From the NCBI RefSeq assembly GCF_014207655.1, contig NZ_JACHHJ010000001.1:1240001-1304000 (forward strand): 64,000 bases of DNA, read 5' to 3'. This DNA comes from Geomicrobium halophilum. Its GTDB lineage: Bacteria > Bacillota > Bacilli > Bacillales > Marinococcaceae. Each line of letters opens with the position of its first letter. Positions within the stretch are counted from its first letter, which is position 1. Positions 18,609 to 27,629 of the stretch are shown piece by piece. The notes below the pieces were generated by a model that was not told the DNA's origin, searched no databases, and was given only the letters and a program-made list of their open reading frames with translations. The position numbers were made by a program, and so were the translations under genes.

Positions 18609-18876
18609 CTAATGTGAGCAACCCTCCGGACCTTCTAAATCCTTAGCAACATCTCTTACAAGCGATGAATAACCACATTTTTGATACGTCGTCAGCATCC
18701 TTTAGATACATCATTAATTCTTCAGTGTCCCACGAACGTATAATGACTTCACCAATACTTAGAACTTCTAAGGACTTCGGATGCAGCTCAACTAATTAAA
18801 AGTTTTCGGTTTCTATCAGTCGGCTACCATCGTTGGCAGCTACAAGGGGATGACCTGACTGTCCTTTATAGAGTGT
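18609..18876 (-). pseudogene. Broken open frame between flgG and fliM (possible swrD relic)
   Basis: On the minus strand from 18876 a frame runs about 78 codons with a single in-frame TAA at 18796. A shift of frame near GACGAC (about 18688) gives a further open stretch ending at 18609. Segments PKSLEVLSIGEVIIRSW and TEELMMYLKDADD resemble the second half of SwrD/FlbD (P-D-T..I-x-L-x-N-G-x..V-x-E-S-x-E-E-V), which sits exactly here in B. subtilis. The match is weak and the first half does not align well, so another origin is possible. No FliL-like membrane helix is seen. Confidence 0.35.
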
Positions 18877-18983
18877 GTTCAAAAAGAAGGACGACAAGAG
18901 CCGAGTAGGTCGAGAAGACGTAGCTTCGAGCACCCTGCTCGCACCACGAAAGCTATTTTCCCGGACTTTTTGAACAACTTCTT
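18875..18983 (-). repeat. Intergenic repeat, deletion derivative C (109 bp)
   Basis: Both ends match copy A: GTGTTCAAAAAG on the left and TTTCCCGGACTTTTTGAACA on the right. The left 80 bp (GAGCCGAGTAGGTCGAGAA, TAGCTTCGAGCA, CTGCT, GCACCACGAAA) are nearly identical to A, then the sequence jumps from CACCACGAAA straight to GCTAT and the right end. The missing middle in A is flanked by ACGAAA direct repeats. It lies 14 bp after the flgG stop codon, in the same orientation as A. Confidence 0.88.
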
Positions 18984-18996
18984 ATAAGAGACAAGA

Positions 18997-19785
18997 TTAC
19001 TTCATATTCATAATTTCTTGTAATACCTCATCGGACGTTGTAATAATTCGAGTATTCGCCTGTAACCCCCGCTGCCCGGAAATCATCTCCACAAATTCTT
19101 CAGAAAGATCGACGTTGGACATTTCAAGTGTACCCACGGCAATTTCACCGGAACCATTTTCCCCTGGAACTAGATGATTTGGTTCTCCGGAATTGACCGT
19201 TTGTCCATACAAACTCCCACCTTGCTTTTCTAGCCCTTCAGGGTTAGAGAATGTTGTTAATCCTATCGTTTGTCCTACTTGAGCATCCCCATCGATGATT
19301 TGAGCGACGCTGCCGTCCCTTCCAATATTATAACTGGACGCATCTTCATCGATTTGGATTTGTGCGCCATCATTTCCTAGTACGAAATAACCGTCTTCAT
19401 TGACGATGTTTCCATTATTGTCTAACGAAAAGTGGCCAGCGCGGGTATAGAATTCCCCGCCTTCGGGATTTTGAATTCTGAAGAATCCTTCTCCGGCAAT
19501 ACCGAGATCAAGCTCCCGGTTCGTCGGCTGCAAGGCCCCTTGGGTATGATTGGTATTGATTGAGCCGGATCGGGTTCCGAGCCCCACCTGCATAGGGTTT
19601 GTCCCACCCTGATTCGCTCCACCTTCGGTCGCTCCCCGCATCTGTTGACTCATCATATCCTGAAAAGAGAACTGTTCTTTTTTAAAGCCTGTTGTATTTA
19701 CGTTTGCAATATTATTACCGATGACTTCAAGTTTCGTTTGGTGGTTTTGAAGCCCGGATATACCGGAATACATGGATTGCAGCAT
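18997..19785 (-). CDS. flgG: Flagellar hook protein (FlgE/FlgG family)
   Basis: Hook or distal-rod protein; the B. subtilis gene at this position was first named flgG and is now called flgE. Seen: the N-terminal rod-type motif SGLQNHQTKLEVIGNNIANVNTTGFK near residues 8-33, the GFF-R core near 100, and a C-terminal helix with the conserved SNVDLSEEFVEMISGQRGLQANTRIITTSDEVL (about 226-258). The ATG at 19785 follows AAGGAGGATATTG; the TTG at 19791 is less likely. The protein has 262 residues. The flanking intergenic spaces on both sides contain broken frames. Confidence 0.94.
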   Translation of the reverse strand: MLQSMYSGISGLQNHQTKLEVIGNNIANVNTTGFKKEQFSFQDMMSQQMRGATEGGANQGGTNPMQVGLGTRSGSINTNHTQGALQPTNRELDLGIAGEGFFRIQNPEGGEFYTRAGHFSLDNNGNIVNEDGYFVLGNDGAQIQIDEDASSYNIGRDGSVAQIIDGDAQVGQTIGLTTFSNPEGLEKQGGSLYGQTVNSGEPNHLVPGENGSGEIAVGTLEMSNVDLSEEFVEMISGQRGLQANTRIITTSDEVLQEIMNMK

Positions 19786-19839
19786 GATCAATATCCTCCT
19801 TATAAGCCTTCGCTTTTATAATAGGTTTCATTCCTATAC

Positions 19840-20088
19840 TCACGGGGCGTACCTGTATGTTTGGCGACAAATCTTAACCTTTGGCCAATCTTCAGTAGAC
19901 ACTTGCGTCTGCATGGGTTCGTCAGCATATATTTTGCATTTCTGATCAGAGTCCCCAAAACAACAATGGATCTATTTAAACTTTGCGTAAATGGTCATTT
20001 TTCGATCAAAGAATGGATGATAGCAGCTGGCGATAAAATGAGCAGTTCCTCGATCCTTACACCGATCAGCCGTCTTCTTCCGACTCAT
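19840..20088 (-). pseudogene. Broken open frame between flgD and flgG (possible TIGR02530 relic)
   Basis: An ATG overlapping the flgD stop (TGATG at 20088) opens a frame of 38 codons beginning MSRKKTADRCKDRG. It stops at TAG (19972) and then continues in frame for 43 codons with IHCCFGDSDQK and DEPMQTQVSTEDWP before TGA at 19840. Many Bacillaceae carry a small flagellar operon protein (TIGR02530) exactly here, with an R-L-x-x-R-x-I helix and a C-terminal V-F-T-N-I-D-x-A-V-I motif. The resemblance is loose, and decay is inferred from position and coupling. Confidence 0.3.
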
Positions 20089-20567
20089 CAGTTTTCGAAA
20101 GCCGGATCGAGGCCGATTTTCACGAGCTGACTGCTATCAATCCAACGCTCATTATCAAGAAGCAGCTTAATGGTTCCTTCAGAGGTCTTCCGCACAGATA
20201 AGACTTCATTCTCTTGGAATTGCCCTTCTTCTCCATCACTAGCTTCCACTTGAATTTCCCATTTCACCGGTGTTCCGATCAATTCACTAAACTGGACAAG
20301 AGAAAGACGTTCTTGAGTGCTCAAAAACCGTTCCATGGCATTATTTATGTTCGTCATTTGTTCCAGTGAAGAGAACTGCGCCATCTGGGCGATAAATTCC
20401 CGGTCATCCATCGGATCGAGGGGGTCTTGATTTTGCAATTGCGCAATCAATATTTTTAGAAAATCATCTTTAGCAAGCATAGAATTCTCCGGAGTTGTTA
20501 CATCTACTTCATTCACTACCTTTTCTCCAGGAGAAGATGAAGCTTGTGAATGCATACCTATATTCAT
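20088..20567 (-). CDS. flgD: Flagellar hook-capping (scaffold) protein FlgD
   Basis: Scaffold that caps the growing hook during assembly. It has the family block LAKDDFLKILIAQLQNQDPLDPMDDREFIAQMAQFSSLEQMTN near residues 31-73, which is exported and highly conserved. The ATG at 20567 follows AAGGAGGTGATC, an excellent site, so the longer frame to 20594 is rejected. The protein has 159 residues. The 3' end is a TGATG overlap with a broken small frame, a sign that a coupled gene once followed. Confidence 0.95.
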   Translation of the reverse strand: MNIGMHSQASSSPGEKVVNEVDVTTPENSMLAKDDFLKILIAQLQNQDPLDPMDDREFIAQMAQFSSLEQMTNINNAMERFLSTQERLSLVQFSELIGTPVKWEIQVEASDGEEGQFQENEVLSVRKTSEGTIKLLLDNERWIDSSQLVKIGLDPAFEN

Positions 20568-20580
20568 CGTGATCACCTCC

Positions 20581-21840
20581 TTATATTTCTTCATCCATCG
20601 TTAACCGTAGCCATTCTTCAAATGTATGGATCTGTAAATGATCTTGTTCATTACCTGTCTCATCGTCATGCTGACTCTCATCTTCACGAGCAGGTGGTTG
20701 GTCCCCCTTGCCTTCTCCAGGGGGAAAGGTACCTGCTTGTTCAACGATAATTCGATCTACTGCTAGTTGCTGTTGAAGGAAAGCGTTGCGAAGCTGTGGT
20801 AACTGTGCCTCCACTAATTCACGGGTGGTATTTGTTGTCGTCAGCATCCTCGCTTGCATTAGGCCATTTTCCCGAGTAATCTGGACATCCACACGACCAA
20901 GGGTCTCTGGATGAAGTTTTACTGTCAATCGCTGAACTCCATCCCCATTCATCCGTAAATGGCCTTTACGAATTGCCTGCTGGAACTGTTTTACAAATTC
21001 AATGGCTCGAGCATGGTTAGTCTTATGCCCGCCAAGATGGATGAACAGCTGTTGCCCTTGATTTAATGGTTGTGCCGCTACTGTTTCAGTAAAGAAATGA
21101 GCAGGCGCCAAATTTTGGACAGGGATCAACCTTGGTAGAGCTGCCCCTTCCCATGCTCCGTTTCGGTTTATCTCTGTTCGATGTAAGTTCGCAAGCACTC
21201 CCCGGCTCTGTATTGAATCCAGGTACGAATACCCCGAAAACAGCCTGAGGGGGTGCTCTTGTAATTTATCCCTAAAGATTTGTACGTTTTCCGACCCATG
21301 TACTTGCAAATAATGAGACAGCCGGTGGCGCAGTGGTTCTATACGCTCGCTTTCTCCATTGCGAACTGCAAAAGCAAGAATAGCAGCTAGTGTAGGAATC
21401 ACTTCCATTTCGGTTTGTTGAGCTATCTCTTGATCTACATGTTGTGCCTCCTGCTTTATATTGGTCATGATCTGTTCTAATAGAGCATCAATTGAAGGAT
21501 TTTCTGTGCTTAACGTTTTAATGGAATTCAGTAAATCCTGCTCATTCCCATTTAAGCTCTTGAATTCTCGCACAGTCTCTTCAATGATTTTAGCCGCCAG
21601 CCCCCAATCCTCTTCTGATAAAAATTCTTTAATAGATGGAAAGAATAATTTCCAGTCACTTAACGCCTTCGTATGATCCAATAACGACCCATATGACCCA
21701 TTCTCCTGCTGAAATAACCCTCCGGTACGGTCTTGTATATGGGTTAACAAATGGTTGAACAAACTGTTCCCATTACCGAAAGATTCTTCCCCCACCATCT
21801 GGAATGAACCATTACTTCCTTTGTTAGCTGAGTGTGTCAT
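20581..21840 (-). CDS. fliK: Flagellar hook-length control protein FliK
   Basis: Exported molecular ruler that triggers FlhB switching when the hook is complete. The first 280 residues are poorly conserved, Gln- and Glu-rich. The C-terminal domain holds RLTVKLHPETLGRVDVQITR (about 305-324), the flg_hook motif, and a variable tail. The length, 419 residues, is within the range of Bacillus FliK. The ribosome binding site is weak (GGATTATTTGCCA region). It lies between ylxF and flgD as usual. Confidence 0.9.
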   Translation of the reverse strand: MTHSANKGSNGSFQMVGEESFGNGNSLFNHLLTHIQDRTGGLFQQENGSYGSLLDHTKALSDWKLFFPSIKEFLSEEDWGLAAKIIEETVREFKSLNGNEQDLLNSIKTLSTENPSIDALLEQIMTNIKQEAQHVDQEIAQQTEMEVIPTLAAILAFAVRNGESERIEPLRHRLSHYLQVHGSENVQIFRDKLQEHPLRLFSGYSYLDSIQSRGVLANLHRTEINRNGAWEGAALPRLIPVQNLAPAHFFTETVAAQPLNQGQQLFIHLGGHKTNHARAIEFVKQFQQAIRKGHLRMNGDGVQRLTVKLHPETLGRVDVQITRENGLMQARMLTTTNTTRELVEAQLPQLRNAFLQQQLAVDRIIVEQAGTFPPGEGKGDQPPAREDESQHDDETGNEQDHLQIHTFEEWLRLTMDEEI

Positions 21841-21898
21841 AACATTGGCAAATAATCCTGGGGCAATGATCCTGCCTCACCTCCTTTGATCCAAAAGC

Positions 21899-22459
21899 TT
21901 AATTTGCAAGCAACGTTGTGATTTCTGCTGCCCGATTTGGATCCATGTTTTGTAATATATCGGAACGGCTATCATCATTCATTTCCGACATGTGCATTAA
22001 AATTTCCTCATTTGGAAGTTCTCCCATAATCTCTGCTGCTCTTCGTGGATTCATATTTTCATAAACGTTTGCGATACGACTTAATTCTTCCTGGGTATCT
22101 ATATCCCCCGCATCTTGATTTTCATTGCTCAACGCCTCTAATTCTTCGTATTGGGCCAGTTCGATTTGTAAATCTTCAATCGTGGACTCCGCTTGCTGAA
22201 GTTCATATTCCAGGTGAGCAATCTGCTCGTCTTTTTCTGCCAACCTTGGTTCACTTTCTTCTTCCTTTTCATCTTCATGGACCCAATCCGATACAACTGG
22301 AATACTGCTCACCGTCGACTTTATTTGATCAATAGGATTCACTACTCCGAATATGGTTAATACCACCCCTACCAGCACAATGATGAGCGTACCAGGTATA
22401 ACAATGAGGAATAAAAGCTTTTGAAACCAGTGGGGGTTATCATTTTTGTTTTTTGCCAT
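21899..22459 (-). CDS. ylxF: YlxF-type MgtE-N domain flagellar operon protein
   Basis: The function of this family is not settled; it is encoded between fliJ and fliK in bacilli. One membrane helix near residues 14-36 is followed by a coiled coil (about 60-110, EKDEQIAHLEYELQQAESTI) and a C-terminal MgtE N-domain-like helical repeat: NVYENMNPRRAAEIMGELP and LQNMDPNRAAEITTLL. It resembles MotE, a stator chaperone in other bacteria, so a role in stator or export handling is possible. The length is 186 residues. Confidence 0.85.
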   Translation of the reverse strand: MAKNKNDNPHWFQKLLFLIVIPGTLIIVLVGVVLTIFGVVNPIDQIKSTVSSIPVVSDWVHEDEKEEESEPRLAEKDEQIAHLEYELQQAESTIEDLQIELAQYEELEALSNENQDAGDIDTQEELSRIANVYENMNPRRAAEIMGELPNEEILMHMSEMNDDSRSDILQNMDPNRAAEITTLLAN

Positions 22460-22467
22460 TCCTCCAC

Positions 22468-22908
22468 CTACTTACGCAGTAGAACTTGTCGAGACGCAAG
22501 CTCATCCATGAGTGTTTGTTCTTGTTTATTCATATCTTGTATGTACTCTTCCCATTTGCGTTCTTTCATTCTCTCTATTTTTTTTATTTCAATCTCAGCT
22601 GATTGCCATTCTTTTTTTCGAGCTGCCATCACATTGCGAGCCGTATTTGCTTTCTTTTGAGAATGTTTAATTCTGTTTTCAATATTTTCTCTTGCCAGTT
22701 GTTTTGTTTGAATCAAGGCCACAGTCGTTCCCTGTATACACGCGTGTTTATGCTTTTCATCCAGATTTTCCCGCGCCTTTAACCATTGGTATAATTCATA
22801 CCCCGCAGCTTCAAAATGACGGGCTGCATCTTCATAACTATTTCTGTGCTCGACAACTTCACGTTCTTTCACTTCTAGTAATTTTTCAAATGGAAACGTA
22901 AAAGTCAT
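22468..22908 (-). CDS. fliJ: Flagellar export chaperone/ATPase stalk FliJ
   Basis: Cytosolic coiled-coil protein that sits in the FliI ATPase ring like the F1 gamma stalk. The 146 residues are nearly all charged helix with heptads (KLLEVKEREVVEHRNSYEDA near 9-28; RKKEWQSAEIEIKKIERMKE near 98-117). There are no membrane segments. The start at 22908 overlaps the end of fliI (22905) by four bases, implying coupled translation. Confidence 0.9.
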   Translation of the reverse strand: MTFTFPFEKLLEVKEREVVEHRNSYEDAARHFEAAGYELYQWLKARENLDEKHKHACIQGTTVALIQTKQLARENIENRIKHSQKKANTARNVMAARKKEWQSAEIEIKKIERMKERKWEEYIQDMNKQEQTLMDELASRQVLLRK

Positions 22909-24230
22909 CGCGCATTACTTCCTTTCTTCGCTAACGTTTGTAAATGTTCAATAGTCGTCATAAAATTTGTACGTTCTTCTGTTCCTTGCCTGAGAAATGC
23001 TTGGATCTCTGGATGGATGTTAACGGCTGCATCCACTTTTTCCGAGCTTCCTCGTTTGTATGCCCCAACCTGAATCAGATCTTCAGTGTCTTCGTAAGTG
23101 GCTAAATATTGCCGAACTATTGCAGCTGCTTGCATATGTTCTTCTGATACAATCTGATTCATCAACCGGCTGGAACTTTTTAAAATGTTTAAGGCTGGAT
23201 AGTGCCCTTTATTCGCAACGCTTCGGTCAAGGATAAAATGCCCGTCCAGAATCCCCCGAACCGCATCCGCGATCGGCTCGTTCATATCGTCACCATCTAC
23301 AAGGACTGTATAAAAGGCGGTTATCGTCCCCTGTTCACTTGTCCCTGAGCGTTCCAACAACTGAGGCAAGAGGGCAAACACCGAAGGAGGATAGCCTTTC
23401 GTTGTTGGCGGTTCACCAGTGGCAAGTCCAACTTCTCGTTGTGCCATAGCAAAACGGGTAACAGAGTCCATCATTAAATTCACCGTTTTCCCTTGATCGC
23501 GAAAATATTCCGCAATCGCCGTGGCTGTCTGAGCACCTTTAATGCGAACGAGGGCTGATTGATCGGAAGTGGCGACGACAACGATGGTCTTTTTCAAGCC
23601 ATCTGGACCAAGATCTTTTTCTATAAATTCCTTAACCTCACGCCCCCGCTCCCCGATCAGTGCTATGACATTCATATCGGCTTTTGAGTATTTCGTAAAC
23701 ATCGCCATTAATGTGCTTTTTCCGACGCCGCTACCGGCAAACAATCCGACTCTTTGGCCTTCTCCCACACTCAACATACTATCAACCGCACGGACACCAA
23801 GAGGAAGGGGCTTTGTAATTCGAGGTCTGCTAAGAGGGTTGGGTGCCTTTCGCTCGACCGGGACCTTGTATAACCCTTTAGGCAATTCGCTTCCATCAAG
23901 CGGACGTCCTAACCCATCTATAACCTTTCCAATCAACCCGGTACCCACTTCGATTTCCAATGGCTTACGTGTACTCTCTACAAGAGATCCAGGGTAAATT
24001 TGCTCCGTTTGAGAAAAAGGCATCAATACAATCACAGATTCCTTGAATCCAACGACTTCTGCTAGTACAGGAGCTCGTTCATGCGCCGGATAGATCCGAC
24101 AAATTTCCCCTACAGCTGCTTGTGGGCCCTGTGCTTCGATCGTCAAGCCAACAACGCGAGTGATTTTCCCTAACCATTTCAACGGGTTTAAATATTCGAT
24201 TTCATTGACAATCTCCGCTGCCCTCATCAC
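22905..24230 (-). CDS. fliI: Flagellum-specific ATPase FliI
   Basis: ATPase that energises unfolding and delivery of export substrates; related to F1 beta. Walker A GLFAGSGVGKST is near residues 164-175, Walker B LMMDSVTRFAMAQREVGLA near 251-269, and the GER motif ALIGERGREVKEFI near 189-202. GEPPTTKGYPPSVFALLPQLLERSG near 271-295 is a FliI/SctN signature. It is full length at 441 residues. It overlaps fliH upstream and fliJ downstream by four bases each. Confidence 0.97.
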   Translation of the reverse strand: MMRAAEIVNEIEYLNPLKWLGKITRVVGLTIEAQGPQAAVGEICRIYPAHERAPVLAEVVGFKESVIVLMPFSQTEQIYPGSLVESTRKPLEIEVGTGLIGKVIDGLGRPLDGSELPKGLYKVPVERKAPNPLSRPRITKPLPLGVRAVDSMLSVGEGQRVGLFAGSGVGKSTLMAMFTKYSKADMNVIALIGERGREVKEFIEKDLGPDGLKKTIVVVATSDQSALVRIKGAQTATAIAEYFRDQGKTVNLMMDSVTRFAMAQREVGLATGEPPTTKGYPPSVFALLPQLLERSGTSEQGTITAFYTVLVDGDDMNEPIADAVRGILDGHFILDRSVANKGHYPALNILKSSSRLMNQIVSEEHMQAAAIVRQYLATYEDTEDLIQVGAYKRGSSEKVDAAVNIHPEIQAFLRQGTEERTNFMTTIEHLQTLAKKGSNAR

Positions 24231-24991
24231 GACCTCCCCGAGGCAAGCAAATCATGAAGCTCCGTATGTAAGGTACCTAGTTGATCCTCCAGAGATACAG
24301 CTAAACGTCCAACAGGGGTTTCGAACACGCAGCCATTATTGTCCAGGTTTGTGTCGGGAATAAAGCGAAGGTGCTCGGCATGCGTAAGTAACGCTTGCCA
24401 TTCTTCACGCTGCTGAACCGTTTCTTTGTAACGATCAGGGTGAATATAAACAACAACTTCTGTATGATTTTTGACTTCTTGAAGCGCCTCTTTTATGAAT
24501 TGCAGCCAGTGATCTTCCATTTCAAGTTTTTCTCCTAATATTTTTTTCGTAAGCATGATAGCAAGGTCAATGATCACTGGCTCAGCAGCGTTTAAATATT
24601 GCTGATAATCTTCTTTTGCTGCTTCCACCACATGAGTAGCTTCAGCGATGGTCTTCTGATAGGTCTCGTACCCTTTTCGTTTCCCTGTAAGGTATCCCTC
24701 ACGTTCCCCCTTGGTCCATGCTTCTTTGTATTGTTCTTCTATTTTGTTTTCAAATTCAGCTCGGGAAGTCTCCATCTCTCTATAGATCTTTTCACTTTCT
24801 GCCCGAGCCTCTGTGATCATCGCATCTGCCTGCTCCCTGGCACTTACGAGTAATTGTTGTTTCGCTGATTCTTTAGTTTTAGTTTCTTCTTTGTCATCTT
24901 TACTACGCTCTGTTCCTACAGGCTGCACAAGAATAGAATGAGGATGGTTTGTTGGTGATTTTGATTTTTCTGCTTTAATAACCCTAGACAA
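24227..24991 (-). CDS. fliH: Flagellar assembly protein FliH
   Basis: Peripheral stalk-like regulator that binds FliI. An extended charged coiled coil (about residues 45-130) precedes a C-terminal domain (about 130-254) similar to the delta/E-type stalk subunits, with VIDLAIMLTKKILGEKLEME and CVFETPVGRLAVSLEDQL. The start is set at TTG 24991 (protein starting LSRVIKAEKSK), preceded by GGAGGGGACG and overlapping the fliG stop. The frame extends nine codons further upstream, but no site supports that. About 254 residues. Confidence 0.9.
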   Translation of the reverse strand: MSRVIKAEKSKSPTNHPHSILVQPVGTERSKDDKEETKTKESAKQQLLVSAREQADAMITEARAESEKIYREMETSRAEFENKIEEQYKEAWTKGEREGYLTGKRKGYETYQKTIAEATHVVEAAKEDYQQYLNAAEPVIIDLAIMLTKKILGEKLEMEDHWLQFIKEALQEVKNHTEVVVYIHPDRYKETVQQREEWQALLTHAEHLRFIPDTNLDNNGCVFETPVGRLAVSLEDQLGTLHTELHDLLASGRS

Positions 24992-25997
24992 TAATATCGT
25001 CCCCTCCACCACGGGCAATCACAATCTCCCCCGTATCTTCCAGTGTGCGAACAACCCCAACGATTCTCATTTGAGCTTCTTCAACATCTTTCAATCGAAC
25101 GGGGCCCATATATTCCATTTCCTCTTTGAACGTATCTCCCATGCGTGTTGACATATTGCTGAAAATAATCGTTTTCACTTCTTCACTAGCCACTTTTAAG
25201 GACAGCTGTAAATCTTCATGATCTACATCACGGATAATACGTTGAATCGATCGATTATCAAGCGTAACGATATCTTCAAAAACAAACATTCGTTTTTTAA
25301 TTTCATCAGCAAGTTCCGGATCCTGACTCTCCAATGAATCAAGGATAGTGCGCTCAGTACTACGATCGACGCTGTTTAATACTTCCACAACCGATTCGAT
25401 GCCGCCCGCTTCTTTATAACCTTGGGGAACGGCTGAAGAGAGGCGCTGCTCAAGAATCGATTCCACCTCATGTACGACTTCAGGAGAGGTACTATCCATT
25501 ACTGCGATTCGTTTGGCGATATCGGCTTGCAGCTCAACCGGCAAATCTGAGAGAATTTGTCCCGATTGCTCAGAATCAAGATAAGACAAGACGAGCGCAA
25601 TCGTCTGCGGGTGTTCATTTTGAATAAAATTCAAGATTTGCATGGGATCAGCTTTCCTCGCAAAGTCAAATGGGCGTACTTGCAAAGTTGACGTAAGTCT
25701 AGTAACGATCGACATGGCTTCTTCTTTACCGACTGCTTTTTCTAATACATTTTTCGCATAGCCAATACCACCTTGTGTCATGTAATCTTGAGCAACTGCA
25801 AGCTGATGAAATTCATCAATAATCTTGTCCTTCGTCGAACTCTCCACTTTGCGTACGTTCGCAATTTCAAGCGTTAGCTGCTCAATCTCTTCTGGTTGCA
25901 GATGCTTATATATGTTTGCTGAAACATCAGGACCCATAGAAATGAGAAGAACGGCGGCTTTTTGCTTTCCCGGGATTCTTTTTTGAACTCTTGCCAT
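24984..25997 (-). CDS. fliG: Flagellar motor switch protein FliG
   Basis: C-ring protein that couples the MS ring to the stator for torque. N-terminal FliF-binding domain KAAVLLISMGPDVSANIYKHL near residues 13-33; the middle domain contains the EHPQ motif (NEHPQTIALVLSYL near 128-141); the C-terminal domain has the charged torque helix with DIVTLDNRSIQRIIRDVDHEDL near 244-265. It has 337 residues, the normal length. AAGGGGGAG precedes the ATG. Confidence 0.97.
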   Translation of the reverse strand: MARVQKRIPGKQKAAVLLISMGPDVSANIYKHLQPEEIEQLTLEIANVRKVESSTKDKIIDEFHQLAVAQDYMTQGGIGYAKNVLEKAVGKEEAMSIVTRLTSTLQVRPFDFARKADPMQILNFIQNEHPQTIALVLSYLDSEQSGQILSDLPVELQADIAKRIAVMDSTSPEVVHEVESILEQRLSSAVPQGYKEAGGIESVVEVLNSVDRSTERTILDSLESQDPELADEIKKRMFVFEDIVTLDNRSIQRIIRDVDHEDLQLSLKVASEEVKTIIFSNMSTRMGDTFKEEMEYMGPVRLKDVEEAQMRIVGVVRTLEDTGEIVIARGGGDDIIV

Positions 25998-26007
25998 ACG
26001 CTCCCCC

Positions 26008-27603
26008 TTAATCTTCCGATAACCAGGTGCGAAGAAGTTTGGAAAACTCTTCTGGTTTTTCTTTGGCTAATATTTCCAATCGCTTGAGCTGTTCCCCTTC
26101 CATCGAGTGGTTATTATCTGGAATATCCTCAACTGAAAGGTTCTCTTCCTCAAATTCCTGTTCTTCGTCTTCATAAAAATGACGTCGAAGGAGTAAAACA
26201 GCAGCTACAATCGCAGCAATGCCCACAATCGCTGATAAAACATACACCCACAGAGGAAGACCTGTAGTTTCAGGCTCTTCCTCAAACTGGTTGCCGATGA
26301 AAGGCTGTGCAGAGACGAAGATTTTATCGGCAACATCCCCGTCGTCCATTTCTTCAAGATATGTTTCGTCAATACTGGTGGAAACGACGGTTTCCAAAAT
26401 GGATTCAATATCGTCAATGGTTTCAGCAGGTAGGGATAGGATATCTTCGTGGTCTGGAGGTTCAACAGCAACCTGAATACCCAAATCTCGTAATTTATAA
26501 GGGCTTTCCTGGATATGACGATGAATACGGTTCACCTCGTTGTTCACACGCTCTTCCATTCGTTCATAATCTCCATCTCCGGCTGCGCCGACTCCAGGAT
26601 AGTTGGCAACATCATTGTCACCTGTCCCAGCGACTCCTTCTTCTGGAATCTCTTCGCCTTCATACGTTTCTGTGATCGACTCGGCGCTAACCTCAATGCC
26701 TTCCATATTCTCTTCATCCACTGGCTCTACCAGTTCTTCTTCACGGGTCTCTTGTGTAAAATCAATATCACTAGTAACTGTTACCATCACTTTATCCTGA
26801 CCCATCATGATTCCTAGCATTTGCTGAAGTTGCTCTTGAATATCATTTTCGATATTCCGTCTGATTTCACGGTGTTGGTCATAAGCTTGCATCGCCCCAT
26901 CAACGGCATCTTTATTTTCATAATGATATTGATTCGCTTGGTTATCCGTAAGCGTAATGTTGTCAATCGGGAGATCCGGAATACTTCTGGATGCCAAATG
27001 GTACAACGCTTGTACATTCGCTTGCTCCATTTGATAACCAGTAGATAGCGTGAGGACGATTGAAGCATTGGATTCTTCCTGATCATCACTGACCCATACG
27101 GTTTCCTCCGGAAGGGTAATCATGACATCTGCCTGACTAACACCATCCATAGTTTCCATGAGATTACTTAATTCTGTTTCCAATGTTGCTTTTTCCATGA
27201 GAGAAAACTCATTATCTGTCATCCCGAATCCAAGCTGATCTTGAAAATCTTCATAACCAATCGAACCACTTCGTGGAATTCCCTCAGCTGCTAATTCTAC
27301 TTTGAGTTGATCAACGCTTTCTTGAGGCACTAGAATGGTAGTTCCACCGTCTGTAACCTCCGATGGGACTCCTCTGTTATCAAGATTCTCCTTGATGCTT
27401 CCCGTTTCTTCTACAGACAGATCATTATATAGAGGTGCATAATTCATTCTTGTATTGAAAAAGAGGAGGAGTAAAATCAACACGATAGGTAACAGCAATG
27501 CTCCTAGCAGAAAATATTGCTGTTTTTTGGATTTTGCGCTCCAGAATTGCCGGACTCGATCCTTATATATATGTATTTTTTCGTTCATTTGTTGCTTGCC
27601 CAC
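26008..27603 (-). CDS. fliF: Flagellar MS-ring protein FliF
   Basis: Membrane ring at the base of the flagellum and the assembly platform for FliG and the export gate. It has membrane segments near residues 26-46 and near 440-462. The ring-building motifs between them include DGVSQADVMITLPEETVW and GYQMEQANVQALYHLASRSIPDLP, and the C-terminal tail LAKEKPEEFSKLLRTWLSED binds FliG. The start is unclear: GTG 27603 and ATG 27588 are both possible and neither has ideal spacing from GAGGAA. The length is about 531 residues. Confidence 0.95.
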   Translation of the reverse strand: MGKQQMNEKIHIYKDRVRQFWSAKSKKQQYFLLGALLLPIVLILLLLFFNTRMNYAPLYNDLSVEETGSIKENLDNRGVPSEVTDGGTTILVPQESVDQLKVELAAEGIPRSGSIGYEDFQDQLGFGMTDNEFSLMEKATLETELSNLMETMDGVSQADVMITLPEETVWVSDDQEESNASIVLTLSTGYQMEQANVQALYHLASRSIPDLPIDNITLTDNQANQYHYENKDAVDGAMQAYDQHREIRRNIENDIQEQLQQMLGIMMGQDKVMVTVTSDIDFTQETREEELVEPVDEENMEGIEVSAESITETYEGEEIPEEGVAGTGDNDVANYPGVGAAGDGDYERMEERVNNEVNRIHRHIQESPYKLRDLGIQVAVEPPDHEDILSLPAETIDDIESILETVVSTSIDETYLEEMDDGDVADKIFVSAQPFIGNQFEEEPETTGLPLWVYVLSAIVGIAAIVAAVLLLRRHFYEDEEQEFEEENLSVEDIPDNNHSMEGEQLKRLEILAKEKPEEFSKLLRTWLSED

Positions 27604-27629
27604 TTCCTCATGGAATTACCTAGATGTAC

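Noticed and set aside
19861-20130. 89-codon plus-strand frame between flgG and flgD
   Set aside because: Shadow of the broken minus-strand frame and of the flgD 3' end, without its own signals.
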